64,000 bases of DNA from Nitrosomonadales bacterium (GCA_016218415.1 JACRED010000008.1:62001-126000), one strand, 5' to 3'. Counted from the first letter of the stretch, positions 8,453 through 19,579 are shown. The notes: generated by a model not told the origin, from the letters alone. Program-made: numbers and translations.

Positions 8453-9774
8453 GTGTTAAAGAAGCTCTATATCAAAACTTTTGGTTGCCAGATGAACGAG
8501 TACGACTCGGACAAAATGGCGGATGTGTTGCGCGCGTCTAACGGGATGGAGCAGACCGACAATCCCGCTGATGCGGATGTCATTTTGCTCAATACCTGTT
8601 CGATACGGGAAAAAGCCGAGGAAAAAGTGTTTTCCGACCTGGGGCGGGTGCGCCCGCTTAAACTCGCCAATCCGAATTTGCTGATCGGCGTGGGTGGATG
8701 TGTCGCGAGCCAGGAAGGTGCGGCGATTCTGAAGCGCGCGCCTTATGTCGATATCGTTTTCGGCCCGCAGACGCTGCACCGCCTGCCGCAGTTGCTGGAG
8801 GCCCGCCGTGCAACCGGACGCCCGCAAGTGGACATCAGCTTTCCGGAAATCGAAAAGTTTGATCATCTCCCCGCACCCCAGAGCAGCTCCGGCCCTGCCT
8901 ACGTATCCATCATGGAAGGGTGCAGCAAATACTGCACGTTCTGTGTTGTCCCCTACACCCGTGGCGAGGAAGTCTCGCGGCCATTGGCGGATGTGGTGCG
9001 CGACGTGGAGGAGCTGGTTGCCCGGGGCGTGAAGGAAGTGACGTTGCTCGGGCAGAACGTGAATGCCTATCGCGGGACGACCGGAGACGGCGACACGGTG
9101 GATTTCGCCTTCCTGCTGGAATCCATCGCCGCACTGGACGGCGTGGGGCGCATCCGTTACACCACCTCGCATCCCAAGGAAATGACGCAACGGCTGATCG
9201 ACGTGTACGCGACCACACCCAAGCTGGTCAGCCATTTGCACCTGCCGGTGCAATCCGGCTCGGACCGGATACTGGCGGCGATGAAGCGCGGGCATACCGT
9301 ACTGGAATATAAATCCATCATCCGCCGGGTGCGCGCCGCGCGTCCCGATATTTGCATCACCTCGGATTTCATCGTCGGCTTTCCGGGCGAAACCGAGCAG
9401 GATTTCGAGGCGACGATGAAGCTGATCGACGATATCGGCTTCGATGTCAGCTTCAGTTATTTGTACAGTCCGCGACCCGGCACGCCTGCAGCCGAATTGC
9501 GCGATGACACCCCGCACGAAGTAAAGGCCGCGCGGCTGGAGCGCTTGCAGCATCGTATTTCCGAACTGGAAAACGAAGTGGCACAAGCGATGCTGGGCAC
9601 GACCCAACGCGGCCTGGTCGAGGGTGTATCGAAAAAAGATGGGCGGGAACTGGCCGCCCGCACGGACAACAACCGCGTGGTAAATTTCAGAGGCACGCCG
9701 GACCTGATAGGCAGCTTCGTCAACCTGAGAATTACGCAGGTGGTGCGCCATACCCTGCGCGGTGAACTGGAATC

Positions 9775-9778
<4 letters not shown>
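8453..9778 (+). CDS. miaB: tRNA-2-methylthio-N6-dimethylallyladenosine synthase
   Basis: 441 residues, normal for MiaB. The N-terminal UPF0004 domain holds three cluster cysteines ([30 protein letters not shown]). The radical-SAM domain has [15 protein letters not shown] near residue 157, and a C-terminal TRAM domain binds tRNA. It methylthiolates ms2i6A37. The start is GTG at 8453 (reads [13 protein letters not shown]); the ribosome-binding site is weak. Its stop overlaps the TTG start of ybeZ. Confidence 0.96.
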
Positions 9779-10740
<962 letters not shown>

Positions 10741-11199
10741 TCCTGCGCCACACAGGCTGTCCCTGGCGGTGCAATATGCCAGTGGCGCGCAAACTTTGCC
10801 GACACGCACGCAATTCCGCCGCTGGATCAGGAGCGCGCTGCAAAGGGATGTGGGCATCGCGCTGCGCATCGTGGACGAGGCAGAAGGGCGCGAGCTGAAC
10901 AAAAATTATCGCGGCAAGGATTACGCCACCAACGTGCTGACGTTCGTGTACGACGATGAGGTGCCACTGTATGGCGATCTGGTGATTTGCGCGCCGGTGG
11001 TGGAGCGCGAAGCGCGCGAGCAGCACAAGGATCTGCTGGCGCATTACGCGCATCTGGCTATCCATGCGGCTTTGCATTTGCAGGGCTATGATCATGAGAA
11101 TGAAGACGATTCCGTTGCAATGGAATCGCTCGAGACTGCAATCATGCTGAAATTAGGGTATCCTGATCCCTATCAGGGAATAGCTTCATAACCATAAAG

Positions 11200-12027
11200 A
11201 TGGACGACTCAGAAAGTAACAAGCCAACCTTGCTGGAGCGGCTTTCCACGATGTTGTTGCGCGAGCCGGAAGACCGCGAACAGCTCATCGAGTTGCTGCA
11301 TTCCGCCTACGAGCGCAATTTGCTCGATGCCGATGCGCTTTCGATGATGGAAGGCGTGATGCAGGTTTCGGAACGCCAAGTGCGGGAAATCATGATTCCG
11401 CGCGCGCAGATGGATGTCATCGATATCAGCCAGGCCCCGGAAAAATTCATCCCATTCGTCATCGAAACGGCGCACTCGCGTTTTCCCGTAGTGGACGGGG
11501 ACAAGGACAACATCATCGGCATCCTGCTGGCGAAAGATCTGCTGCGCTATTACGCCGGCGAGGAATTCGACGTGCGCGACATGCTGCGTCCCGCGGTGTT
11601 CGTGCCGGAAGCCAAGCGACTCAATGTGCTGCTGCGCGACTTTCGCAGCAACCGCAACCACATCGCGCTGGTGGTGGACGAGTATGGCGGCGTATCCGGC
11701 ATGGTGACCATCGAGGATGTGCTGGAACAGATCGTCGGCGACATCGAGGACGAGTACGATTTCGACGATGACGAAGACAATATCATCGCGGACGAATCGG
11801 GAGCGTATCGCGTCAAGGCCGACACCGAGATTGCCGATTTCAACGAGGTGCTTGGGACGGAGTTCAGCGACGAGGAATGCGATACCGTAGGCGGCCTGGT
11901 GCTACAGGCTGCCGGACAGTTGCCCAAGCGCGGCGATCACGTCGAAATCGGCGAGCTCACCTTTACCGTGATGAGGGCGGATAGCCGCAGACTGTACTCA
12001 TTGCTGGTAGAGCGCAAAACCGGCTGA
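11200..12027 (+). CDS. ybeX: CBS-domain protein of the HlyC/CorC family (YbeX)
   Basis: 275 residues without a DUF21 membrane domain. It has a tandem CBS pair (from IMIPRAQMDVIDI to GMVTIEDVLEQIVGDIEDEYD) and a C-terminal CorC_HlyC domain (YRVKADTEIADFNEVLG to SLLVERKTG). The family is linked to Mg2+/Co2+ efflux and ribosome metabolism. It closes the miaB-ybeZ-ybeY-ybeX run. The expected next gene, lnt, is displaced 7.7 kb downstream. Confidence 0.92.
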   Translation: MDDSESNKPTLLERLSTMLLREPEDREQLIELLHSAYERNLLDADALSMMEGVMQVSERQVREIMIPRAQMDVIDISQAPEKFIPFVIETAHSRFPVVDGDKDNIIGILLAKDLLRYYAGEEFDVRDMLRPAVFVPEAKRLNVLLRDFRSNRNHIALVVDEYGGVSGMVTIEDVLEQIVGDIEDEYDFDDDEDNIIADESGAYRVKADTEIADFNEVLGTEFSDEECDTVGGLVLQAAGQLPKRGDHVEIGELTFTVMRADSRRLYSLLVERKTG

Positions 12028-12059
12028 TTCGCTATCGCTCCGCGTCGCACACGCCGCAA

Positions 12060-12791
12060 TTAAAACTGTTCGTTCTCGCCCAGATAGCGCCACTGTCCCA
12101 CCGGCAGGTTCCCCAGCTTCACCTTGCCGATGCGGATGCGCTTCAGGCCGGTGACCTTCAGCCCGACCAGTTCGCACATGCGGCGTATCTGCCGCTTCTT
12201 CCCCTCGCGCAGCACGAAGCGTAGTTGATCTTCATTCTGCCAGGTGACCTTGGCCTGCTTGAGATATTCGCCGTCGAGTTTCAAGCCCTGATTGAGCAAC
12301 GCCAGTCCGCTGTCTTCCAGCCTGCCCTGCACGCGCACCAGATATTCCTTGTCCACCCTGGAGTCTTCGCCTATCAGCTGTTTGGCGATGCGGCCATCCT
12401 GTGTGAGCACCAGCAAACCCTGCGAGTCAATGTCGAGGCGGCCCGCCGGGGCGAGGCCGAGTAATTGGCTGCGATGGAAGCGCAACGGCGACTCGTCCTC
12501 CGCCCAGTGTGTAGACTCGTCCAGCAGCGTGATCGCCGGTTTGTAGTTGTGTTCGGCCTGGCCGGACACGTAACCGACCGGTTTGTTGATCAGGATGGTG
12601 ACGCGCTGCTGCTGGATGTTTTTTGCGGCGGTGCGCAGGGTGATTTTCTGGGTCGCATACACTTTGCTGCCCAGTTCGCTGACGATTTCGCCGTCCACTT
12701 CCACCAGGCCTTTTTCGATATAGCCGTCGGCTTCGCGGCGCGAACACAGGCCGAGTTCGGACATGCGTTTGGAGAGTCGGATCTGTTCCAT
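12060..12791 (-). CDS. RsuA/RluF-family 23S rRNA pseudouridine synthase
   Basis: 243 residues. An N-terminal S4 RNA-binding domain ([20 protein letters not shown]) is followed by the catalytic motif [17 protein letters not shown], whose Asp is the nucleophile, and by the [15 protein letters not shown] motif. It resembles RluF more than RsuA, but the target uridine cannot be assigned from sequence alone. ATG 12791 is preferred to the TTG 45 nt upstream because family members begin near IRLSKRM. Confidence 0.88.
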   Translation of the reverse strand: MEQIRLSKRMSELGLCSRREADGYIEKGLVEVDGEIVSELGSKVYATQKITLRTAAKNIQQQRVTILINKPVGYVSGQAEHNYKPAITLLDESTHWAEDESPLRFHRSQLLGLAPAGRLDIDSQGLLVLTQDGRIAKQLIGEDSRVDKEYLVRVQGRLEDSGLALLNQGLKLDGEYLKQAKVTWQNEDQLRFVLREGKKRQIRRMCELVGLKVTGLKRIRIGKVKLGNLPVGQWRYLGENEQF

Positions 12792-12917
12792 GATTTTTTG
12801 GCGTAAACGGTTGCGTGGAGTGCGATTTAAGCACAAAGCGGGACGCGAAGGGGCGGCTTGGTTTGATTTGCCATATGCGGCGGTGTATGTTGGCGCTCAA
12901 GCGCGAGGACATAAGGC

Positions 12918-13757
12918 ATGAAATTTCCGGGGCATATTTGTGGTTTGTTGATGCTGGCCGGATTGTATGCCCCGGCGCAGGCGGAAGAGTACAAACTGTC
13001 CGCCTGGGTGGAAGACATGCAGGCCACGCGCTGGGAAGCCGGCGCGGTGCTGTTGGGCGTGACAGGCTTGGGTTTCAGCAGCTGGGATTGGGGGAGCAGC
13101 AAGACGTTTCGCTGGAAACCGGAGGGCTGGTTTGCGGCAGACACCTATCTGGGCGGCTCGGACAAGCTTGGCCATGCCTACACCAGTTACGCGGTGACCA
13201 ATGTGCTGTACGACCATCTGGCGATGCAGGGCCGGCCGCCGCAGCGCGCGATGCTGAGCGCTGTGCTGACCACGCAGGCGATCATGACCTACATGGAAGT
13301 GCTCGACGGATATTCCGGCAAATACGGTTTCTCGCCCGAGGATCTGCTGTCGAATCTGCTGGGCAGCGGCTTTGCCTATGTGCGCGCGACGAGGCCGGGC
13401 ATGCGCGAGCTGGTCGATTTCCGGCTGGAGTACGAGGTGCCCGGCTATAAGGGATTGCAGTTCCGTTCCAATTACCTGCTCACATTGAAATTGAGCGGTG
13501 TCGATGCCTTGCGAGACACGCCGCTGCGTTTTGTGGAACTGCAAGCCGGGTATAACACGCGCGGTTACATCAGGGCCGAGCAGGACGACGGCTATGCGAG
13601 GTCACGTCATGTTTTTGTCGGCGTGGGGCTGAATGTGTCAGAGTTGTTGCTAGGCCGCCGTGCTAGCCGCGAAGCTTTGTCGAGGAATAACGGCAGGCTG
13701 TTTTTCGAGCACGTCCAGGTGCCCTATACCGCGACCCGTTCAGCCAGGGAGCTTTGA
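12918..13757 (+). CDS. DUF2279 (YfiM-like) periplasmic/outer-membrane protein
   Basis: 279 residues with a signal peptide (ICGLLMLAGLYAPAQA). It carries the GGSDKLGHAYTSY motif and a following hydrophobic stretch typical of DUF2279. The C-terminal half contains beta-rich segments (FVELQAGYNTRGYI, HVFVGVGLNVSELLL) ending in an outer-membrane-like part. No enzymatic function is known. It converges on regA with only 8 bp between their ends. Confidence 0.8.
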   Translation: MKFPGHICGLLMLAGLYAPAQAEEYKLSAWVEDMQATRWEAGAVLLGVTGLGFSSWDWGSSKTFRWKPEGWFAADTYLGGSDKLGHAYTSYAVTNVLYDHLAMQGRPPQRAMLSAVLTTQAIMTYMEVLDGYSGKYGFSPEDLLSNLLGSGFAYVRATRPGMRELVDFRLEYEVPGYKGLQFRSNYLLTLKLSGVDALRDTPLRFVELQAGYNTRGYIRAEQDDGYARSRHVFVGVGLNVSELLLGRRASREALSRNNGRLFFEHVQVPYTATRSAREL

Positions 13758-13765
13758 AGGCGAAT

Positions 13766-14308
13766 TTAACCGTTGCGTAGCGGCGGCTTGGCCAGTTTGC
13801 GTTGCAGCGTGCGGCGGTGCATGTTCAGCGCGCGGGCGGTGGCGGAGATGTTGCCGTCGTGCTCGCGCAGCACGCGCTGGATGTGGTCCCACTCCAGATC
13901 GCCGATCTGCGTAGGATGGTCGCTGAGCGGGGCATTGCTGTCCGGCGTGTGGCCGAAGGCCGCGACAATCTCGTCGGCATTGGCGGGCTTGGACAGATAC
14001 TGGGTCGCGCCCAGCTTGATCGCCTCGACGGCGGTGGCGATACTGGCATAACCGGTCAGCACGACGATGCGCGTGGCCGGATCGAACTCGTGCAGCTTCT
14101 GCACCAGCACCAGGCCGGATGCGCCGTCCATCTTCAGGTCCAGCACGGCATATTCGGGCGGGTTGGCGGCAGCCAGCGGCAATGCCTGTTCGACGCTTTC
14201 CGAAGCGGTCACCGCATAGCCGCGTTTTTCCAGCGCGCGCGACAATACCGTGCGGAATGTCGCATCGTCATCCACCAGCAACAGCGACGGTTGTTCGGCG
14301 CGGCTCAT
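13766..14308 (-). CDS. regA: RegA-type redox response regulator
   Basis: 180 residues. The receiver domain has the acidic pocket LLVDDD, phospho-acceptor D57 (AVLDLKMDG), the switch T in VVLTGYASIATAVEAIKLG and the KPANADE lysine. The C-terminal Fis-type helix-turn-helix (NISATARALNMHRRTLQRKL) is the RegA/PrrA/ActR/RoxR pattern. These regulators control respiratory and redox genes. ATG 14308 overlaps the kinase stop (ATGA), so the longer upstream open frame is a shadow. Four palindromes fitting the RegA consensus lie nearby (15674, 15689, 19651, 27960). Confidence 0.92.
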   Translation of the reverse strand: MSRAEQPSLLLVDDDATFRTVLSRALEKRGYAVTASESVEQALPLAAANPPEYAVLDLKMDGASGLVLVQKLHEFDPATRIVVLTGYASIATAVEAIKLGATQYLSKPANADEIVAAFGHTPDSNAPLSDHPTQIGDLEWDHIQRVLREHDGNISATARALNMHRRTLQRKLAKPPLRNG

Positions 14309-15636
14309 GTTGGTTTTCCCTGGGGCAGGTTCACTTCGGTGGTCGCGCCGCCGCCTTCGCGGTTGAACAGCCGCACCGTGCCGCCCATGCGTTCGATGGT
14401 GGCGTTGGCGAGGAACAGGCCGAGGCCGCGGCCTTCCTGCTTGGTGGTGAAGTAGGCGGAACCGGCGCGCGCGGCGGCTTCCGGTGTCAGGCCGGGGCCC
14501 TGATCGCGTATCTCCAGCGTGATGGTTCCGGCGGCCCAGCGCAGCCTGATGTTCATCTCGTCCGGCGAGGCGTCGGCGGCGTTGTTCAGCAGGTTCAGCA
14601 GCGCCGAGCGCAACGCAGGATCGGCGCGCAGTTGCGGTGCAGGATGGGGACCGGTTACATCGAAATGGTAATGCACTGTCGGGCGCAGTAACTGCCATTC
14701 GTCCAGCACATTGCGGATGAATTCTTCCACAGGTAACTCGCTGCCGGTCTCCTGCGCGTGGGTGAGTAGCCCGTCGAGAATGCGCTTGCAGTTCTTTACC
14801 TGCTCGTTGAGGATGGCCAGGTTGTCTTGCTGTTCCGGTGAAGCGCAGTCGCTGCGCATCTCGCCGATCACCACCGACATCGTGGAGAGTGGCGTGCCCA
14901 GTTCGTGCGCGGCCCCCGCTGCCTGCGTGCCCAGCGCCACGATGTGCTCGTTGCGCAGCGTCTCCTCGCGTATCCGGTTGAGCTGTGCGTCGCGGCTGCG
15001 CACCGCCCGCGCCATCTCCACGACGAAATAAGCGATGACCACCGCACTGATCACGAAGCCCAGCCACATGCCCAGCACATGCGTGTTGAATGCGTCCTGT
15101 AGCGGCGTAACGGCAGCTTCGGCGACAGCGGGCGCGTCCATATTGTGATGTGCGTGATCCATCTCCTGAGTTGTGGCAGATGCGTGCCGCGCGTGTTCAT
15201 TCGGCAGCGGCACATGCCACACCATCAACAGGCTGTAGCAGGCCAGCGTCAGCGCAGCCATGCCCCAGGTGTGGCGGCGCGACAGGGTCGCGGCAGCGAT
15301 CACCAGCGGCAACAGATAGAACGAGACGAAGGGATTGGTCGATCCGCCGCCGTAATACAGCAACACGGTCAGCACCAGCACGTCAGCGCTTAATTGAAGG
15401 AACAGCTCAAGGTTGCCCACCGGAAAGTTCAGCGACAGCCGCCACCAGGTCAGTGCATTCACCACCGCCAGGAAGCACACTGCGCCCAGCATTGGCCACC
15501 AGGCGAAATCCGGGCCGAGAAAGCGGTGCACCAGGATCAGGGTTGCGAACTGCGCGAGTATCGCCCCGCAGCGCAGCAGAAATAGCCTGCGCAGATGCGA
15601 ATGACCGGTCTGGGTGGCGAGCAGCGAGGAATTCAT
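14305..15636 (-). CDS. regB: RegB-type redox sensor histidine kinase
   Basis: 443 residues with about six membrane segments. The quinone-binding heptapeptide of RegB is present (GGGSTNPF, residues 96-103). The H-box AHELGTPLSTM has H244, and C283 in VKNCKRILD sits 39 residues later, matching the redox Cys of RegB at +40. The N-, D/F- and G-boxes close the protein (GLGLFLANATIERMGG). An unusual His/Met-rich loop (residues 146-167, NEHARHASATTQEMDHAHHN) lies between membrane segments. ATG 15636 was chosen by alignment and avoids the low-complexity extension. The gene diverges from a copper receptor gene. Confidence 0.92.
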   Translation of the reverse strand: MNSSLLATQTGHSHLRRLFLLRCGAILAQFATLILVHRFLGPDFAWWPMLGAVCFLAVVNALTWWRLSLNFPVGNLELFLQLSADVLVLTVLLYYGGGSTNPFVSFYLLPLVIAAATLSRRHTWGMAALTLACYSLLMVWHVPLPNEHARHASATTQEMDHAHHNMDAPAVAEAAVTPLQDAFNTHVLGMWLGFVISAVVIAYFVVEMARAVRSRDAQLNRIREETLRNEHIVALGTQAAGAAHELGTPLSTMSVVIGEMRSDCASPEQQDNLAILNEQVKNCKRILDGLLTHAQETGSELPVEEFIRNVLDEWQLLRPTVHYHFDVTGPHPAPQLRADPALRSALLNLLNNAADASPDEMNIRLRWAAGTITLEIRDQGPGLTPEAAARAGSAYFTTKQEGRGLGLFLANATIERMGGTVRLFNREGGGATTEVNLPQGKPT

Positions 15637-15673
15637 GGCGCGGATTCTACCGGAGTCGCGCCACGCAAGGGGT

Positions 15674-15703
15674 GCGACAATTTGTCGCGCGGCAATATGC
15701 CGC
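15674..15703. promoter_or_regulatory. Two abutting RegA-like operator palindromes
   Basis: Two 15-bp palindromes stand back to back: GCGACAATTTGTCGC (15674-15688) and GCGGCAATATGCCGC (15689-15703). Both fit GCGRCAWWWTGYCGC and the published RegA/ActR half-site pattern GNGRC...GNCGC. They lie between divergent regB (start 15636) and the copper receptor gene (start 15769), so they could control both, including autoregulation. Confidence 0.65.
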
Positions 15704-15768
15704 ATTCCCGCCGTTATCTGTACTCCCTAGAATCGCCCCGTCAAAAACAAATGTTCGGGAGATCAAAC

Positions 15769-17826
15769 ATGGAAGCACGCGATGTTAGGGCGGGTCGTTT
15801 TGCGTTGAGTTTACTGGCTATTGCCATCAGCCAGCCGGTGAGCGCGGCGGACGATGCGCGGATGCTGGATGAAGTCGTCGTGACGGCCCCGGCGATGGAA
15901 GAACCGCTGGAAGTGACCACCGATCCGCGCAAACCGCGCCAGCCGGCACCTGCGCACGATGGCGCGGACTACCTGAAGACCATTCCCGGATTTTCGGTGG
16001 TACGCAAGGGCGGCACCGACGGCGATCCGGTGTTTCGCGGCATGGCGGGTTCGCGCCTGAACATACTGCTGGACGGCGAGCAGATACTCGGGGGCTGCGG
16101 CGGGCGCATGGATCCGCCGACCGCCTATGTATACCCCGCTGCCTATGACCAGATCACGGTGCTGAAAGGGCCGCAGACCGTGCTGTACGGGCCGGGCAAC
16201 TCGGCAGGTACCGTGCTGTTCGAGCGCAGCGCAAAACGCGAACCGGCGGGTGTGACAGCCGAGGGTTCGCTGATGGCGGGAAGTTACGGGCGCAACGATG
16301 AAATGGCCGAGGCGCGCATCGCTTCCGATAGCGCATACCTGCGCGCCGGGGGTACACGCTCGCAGGCCGGCGACTACAGCGACGGGAGCGGCAATGTCGT
16401 GCATTCCGCTTACACCCGCTGGAGCGGCAATGCCGCATTGGGCTGGACACCCGATGGCGACACCCGCCTCGAATTGACGGCCGCGAAGAGCGACGGTAAG
16501 GCGGCCTATGCCGACCGCAGCGTGGACGGAGCTAAGTTCGCCCGCAACAACTACGGGCTGAAATTCGACAAGCAAAATATCGGCGGTCTGGTGGATGGCG
16601 TCGAGGCGCAGGTGTACTACAACTACGTGGATCATGTGATGGACAGCTACAGTCTGCGCGACGGTGGAAATCCGGCCAGCATGATGGCGGCGATGAATCC
16701 CGATCGCAAAACCACCGGTGGCCGTTTCGTTGCCACCCTGCAGATGGCCGAGACCTCGCAGTTCAAGCTGGGGCTGGATGCGCAAAACAATGTGCATACC
16801 AACCGCAGCGGCGCGGCACCGGGCTACATGGGCGACTACACGCTCAAGCCGCGCGACAAGGATGCGGAATTCAAGAATGTCGGCATGTTTGGCGAACTGC
16901 ATCATGAACTGAGCGAGATGAGCCGCGTGATTGGCGGTCTGCGCGCGGACAGCTGGCAGGCAACAGATTATCGCGCGACGGTCGATATGATGGGCATGGT
17001 TGCGAATCCGACGCAAAACCAGACGCGCAAAGAAAACCTGACTAGCGGCTTCGCGCGCTACGAGCAGGATGTCTCCGGCGCAACGACCGTGTTCGCCGGT
17101 GTGGGACGAACCACGCGTGCGCCGGATTACTGGGAGCTGTTCAACAAGGAAAGCCTGACCACGGTCAGCGCGTTCGACACCCATCCCGAGAAGACCACGC
17201 AACTTGATGTTGGCCTGAATTACCGCGCGGGCACGTTGTCCGGGTCGGTCTCTGCGTTCTACAGCAAGATTACCGACTTCATCCTGATCCAGTCCAACTA
17301 TCCCAAACCGACGATGATGAATCCGGGGGCAACGGCGACCATAGTCCGCAACGTGGATGCCACGACCTATGGTGCGGAAGCGGGCATGGCATGGCAACCG
17401 GTGGAAAGCTGGAAGCTGGACGGCAGCCTGGCCTATGTGCAGGGCAGCAACGATACCGATGGCACGGCGCTGGGCCAGATGCCGCCGCTGGAAGCGCGCA
17501 TCGGCGCCAGCTATGACAACAAGGCGTGGTCGTTCGGCGCACTGTTGCGCGGCGTTGCAGCCCAGCGCCGTGTGGCGGTGAATCAGGGCAACATTGCCGG
17601 ACAGGACATCGCGGCTTCGGGCGGCTTCAGCGTGTTCTCTATCAACGGCGGCTGGCGCGCCAGCAAGACGGCGCAACTGAGCGCCGGTGTGGATAACCTG
17701 TTCAACAGGACCTATGCGGAGCACATCAGCCGCGCCGGTACGATGGTGAGCGGCTTTACGCAAACCACGCGCGTCAATGAAATGGGCCGCATGCTGTGGC
17801 TGAAGGCCAACTTCAAGTTGGATTGA
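15769..17826 (+). CDS. TonB-dependent copper receptor (OprC/NosA type)
   Basis: 685 residues. A signal peptide ends at VSAA. The TonB box region is EVVVTAP, followed by a plug domain with the copper-receptor signature GGCGGRMDPPTAYVYP and VLKGPQTVLYGPGNSAGTV. The rest is a 22-strand-type barrel ending with an aromatic-poor C-terminus (LKANFKLD). Met-rich extracellular segments (ASMMAAMNP, VDMMGMVANP) suit Cu binding. ATG 15769 has GGGAG 8 nt upstream. Two RegA-like palindromes stand in its promoter region, and a TonB-like gene follows. Confidence 0.9.
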   Translation: MEARDVRAGRFALSLLAIAISQPVSAADDARMLDEVVVTAPAMEEPLEVTTDPRKPRQPAPAHDGADYLKTIPGFSVVRKGGTDGDPVFRGMAGSRLNILLDGEQILGGCGGRMDPPTAYVYPAAYDQITVLKGPQTVLYGPGNSAGTVLFERSAKREPAGVTAEGSLMAGSYGRNDEMAEARIASDSAYLRAGGTRSQAGDYSDGSGNVVHSAYTRWSGNAALGWTPDGDTRLELTAAKSDGKAAYADRSVDGAKFARNNYGLKFDKQNIGGLVDGVEAQVYYNYVDHVMDSYSLRDGGNPASMMAAMNPDRKTTGGRFVATLQMAETSQFKLGLDAQNNVHTNRSGAAPGYMGDYTLKPRDKDAEFKNVGMFGELHHELSEMSRVIGGLRADSWQATDYRATVDMMGMVANPTQNQTRKENLTSGFARYEQDVSGATTVFAGVGRTTRAPDYWELFNKESLTTVSAFDTHPEKTTQLDVGLNYRAGTLSGSVSAFYSKITDFILIQSNYPKPTMMNPGATATIVRNVDATTYGAEAGMAWQPVESWKLDGSLAYVQGSNDTDGTALGQMPPLEARIGASYDNKAWSFGALLRGVAAQRRVAVNQGNIAGQDIAASGGFSVFSINGGWRASKTAQLSAGVDNLFNRTYAEHISRAGTMVSGFTQTTRVNEMGRMLWLKANFKLD

Positions 17827-17866
17827 GGCTGGCGTGCAACGGCATACCGGGTATGGAGGTGATCGC

Positions 17867-18550
17867 ATGATGGAATTACTGAACGCCGCACCGCTATCCG
17901 CCGCGTTTCCGACCGCGCTGCCGCAGTGGCAGCGCATCATCATCCTGACGTTGACGATTATTGCGCATGGCGTGTTGCTGGCGCAGCCATGGTTTGCTGT
18001 GCCCGATTTTACCGGTTCCGCACCGCGCGAACTGTCGGTGAGCATCGCAAGAATGTCCACCTCGCATCCGATTTCCACCCCGAACCCGGCATCGCCGTCA
18101 GGCAGGGCGCTCCCGCAGGTGGCGAAATATAAGCCGTTGGAAACGGTGTTTACCGAGCCTCAGCCTGCCCTGCCGCCTTCACAACACGATGTTGGGCAAA
18201 TGCCCGCATTGCCAGACTCGAACAACGCGCCGATTCAATCAGCTGCATCCGGCCTGCCGGATCGCGATCCGGACTACCGTGCGGCCTATCTCGACAATCC
18301 GCAGCCGGAATATCCGCTGGCCGCCCGGCGCATGGGATGGCAGGGCAGAGTAGTGCTCGATGTCGAGGTACTCGCGGATGGTTCGCCCGGCGAGGTTGCC
18401 GTGCAGCAAAGCAGCGGGCGAGAGATTCTGGACAACGCGGCATTGCGCGCTGTGCGTGGCTGGCGCTTTGTTGCGGCGCGCCAAGGCGGCTATAACGTCG
18501 TGCAGCGGTTTCTGGTGCCGGTCTTATTTAATCTGGAAATTGATCGCTAG
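17867..18550 (+). CDS. TonB-family energy transducer
   Basis: 227 residues. It has one N-terminal membrane anchor (IIILTLTIIAHGVLLAQPW), a Pro/Ser-rich periplasmic linker and a C-terminal TonB domain (NPQPEYPLAARRMGWQGRV, then AALRAVRGWRFVAAR). It probably energises the adjacent copper receptor. GGAGGT 6 nt upstream supports the ATG at 17867, and a second ATG follows immediately. No exbB/exbD is in this block. Confidence 0.88.
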   Translation: MMELLNAAPLSAAFPTALPQWQRIIILTLTIIAHGVLLAQPWFAVPDFTGSAPRELSVSIARMSTSHPISTPNPASPSGRALPQVAKYKPLETVFTEPQPALPPSQHDVGQMPALPDSNNAPIQSAASGLPDRDPDYRAAYLDNPQPEYPLAARRMGWQGRVVLDVEVLADGSPGEVAVQQSSGREILDNAALRAVRGWRFVAARQGGYNVVQRFLVPVLFNLEIDR

Positions 18551-18604
18551 CGATCATCCCGTTCCTCCACCTGCATGGGGGCGGGGACGTTTGGTTGGCT
18601 GGGC

Positions 18605-19579
18605 TTAAAAAATCTGGCTGACGCCGACGGATAGCGACCAGGGCGCGGTCAACTGGCCGTAGGGCGAACCGGCAGGATCGTCATTGGCGTATTGGTACAA
18701 CGGCAGTTGCACAAAACCGTATATCCGGGTTTGTGCAGCGACCGCGTAACTCAGGCCGGGGCCCAGATTCAGGCTCTTGCCGCCGGAGTGAGGATTGGCG
18801 TTCAGGCCGGTATCGCGCTCCTTGAGCTGCGCATTCAATTGCAGCAAGCCTGTCAGGGCGGGGGACATCGCATAGTGCGCGCCAACGTCCAGCGAGGTTT
18901 CATTGCCCGGACGGTATTCATCCCTGGTGCTCGATGCCGCCTGTATCTGGGCGCTGGTGAACCAGCCCCAGGGCGAATCTGCCAGGTCCTGATGGTAATA
19001 CGCGCCCAGTATCGCGTCGGTGCTGCCGCTGCCCGGCTGCAGGCTACGCTCGCCCGTTGCGCCCGGCTGGAACTCCCAGGTGGTGCTGCCGGTAGGGAGC
19101 TTCAGGCCGAAACGAACGCCGCTGCCGGAATGATGGCTGCCTGACTCGAACTTGTAATTGCCCACCACGCGTATATCGCCGAGTGCGCTGAAGTCTCCCT
19201 GCTCGACTGTGCCGCCGCCGAGACCGTCGGCGATGGTGTGCGAGTGATCGCGCTTCACCAGAGGCAGGCCCAGCGCGACGCTGAACTGCGGGTTGAACGC
19301 GTAATCGAGATCCAGATTCAGCGACTGGTTGATGGTGCGCAGGTTTTCAACCTCGTCCCCGGCGGCGGCAAGGGCGGGATCATTGCTGAGTTTTGATCTG
19401 CCTACGCGCGGGGTATCGGCCTTGGCGTAGGAATAGCGCAGGTCGGCGCGCACGCCCTCGTCGTTCACCAGGCCCTGAGTGTCCCAATGGGTATTGACCG
19501 CGCAAAATGAAGAGCCGCAGGAGGCGTAAGCGTTGGCAGTCGTACCGAGCAATGCTGCGAACAGCAGTTTGATTTTCAT
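18605..19579 (-). CDS. Outer-membrane beta-barrel protein
   Basis: 324 residues with a signal peptide (KIKLLFAALLGTTANAYA) and a mature N-terminus carrying a CGSSFC cysteine pair. Alternating hydrophobic strands follow (LNLDLDYAFNPQFSVALGLP, VRFGLKLPTGSTTWEFQPG) with a terminal SVGVSQIF ending in the Phe used by the BAM complex. It resembles transport-type barrels of the phenol/MetA-like group, but the substrate is unknown. Its upstream region has a RegA-like palindrome at 19651, suggesting that it belongs to the redox/copper block. Confidence 0.75.
   Translation of the reverse strand: MKIKLLFAALLGTTANAYASCGSSFCAVNTHWDTQGLVNDEGVRADLRYSYAKADTPRVGRSKLSNDPALAAAGDEVENLRTINQSLNLDLDYAFNPQFSVALGLPLVKRDHSHTIADGLGGGTVEQGDFSALGDIRVVGNYKFESGSHHSGSGVRFGLKLPTGSTTWEFQPGATGERSLQPGSGSTDAILGAYYHQDLADSPWGWFTSAQIQAASSTRDEYRPGNETSLDVGAHYAMSPALTGLLQLNAQLKERDTGLNANPHSGGKSLNLGPGLSYAVAAQTRIYGFVQLPLYQYANDDPAGSPYGQLTAPWSLSVGVSQIF

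Noticed and set aside
13766..15067. 433-codon open frame covering regA and part of regB
   Set aside because: The upstream part is regB in another frame. The RegA protein starts at ATG 14308, overlapping the regB stop.
15811..18078. 755-codon minus-strand open frame across the copper receptor gene
   Set aside because: It is opposite a full-length TonB receptor with clear motifs and has the composition of a reverse-frame shadow.
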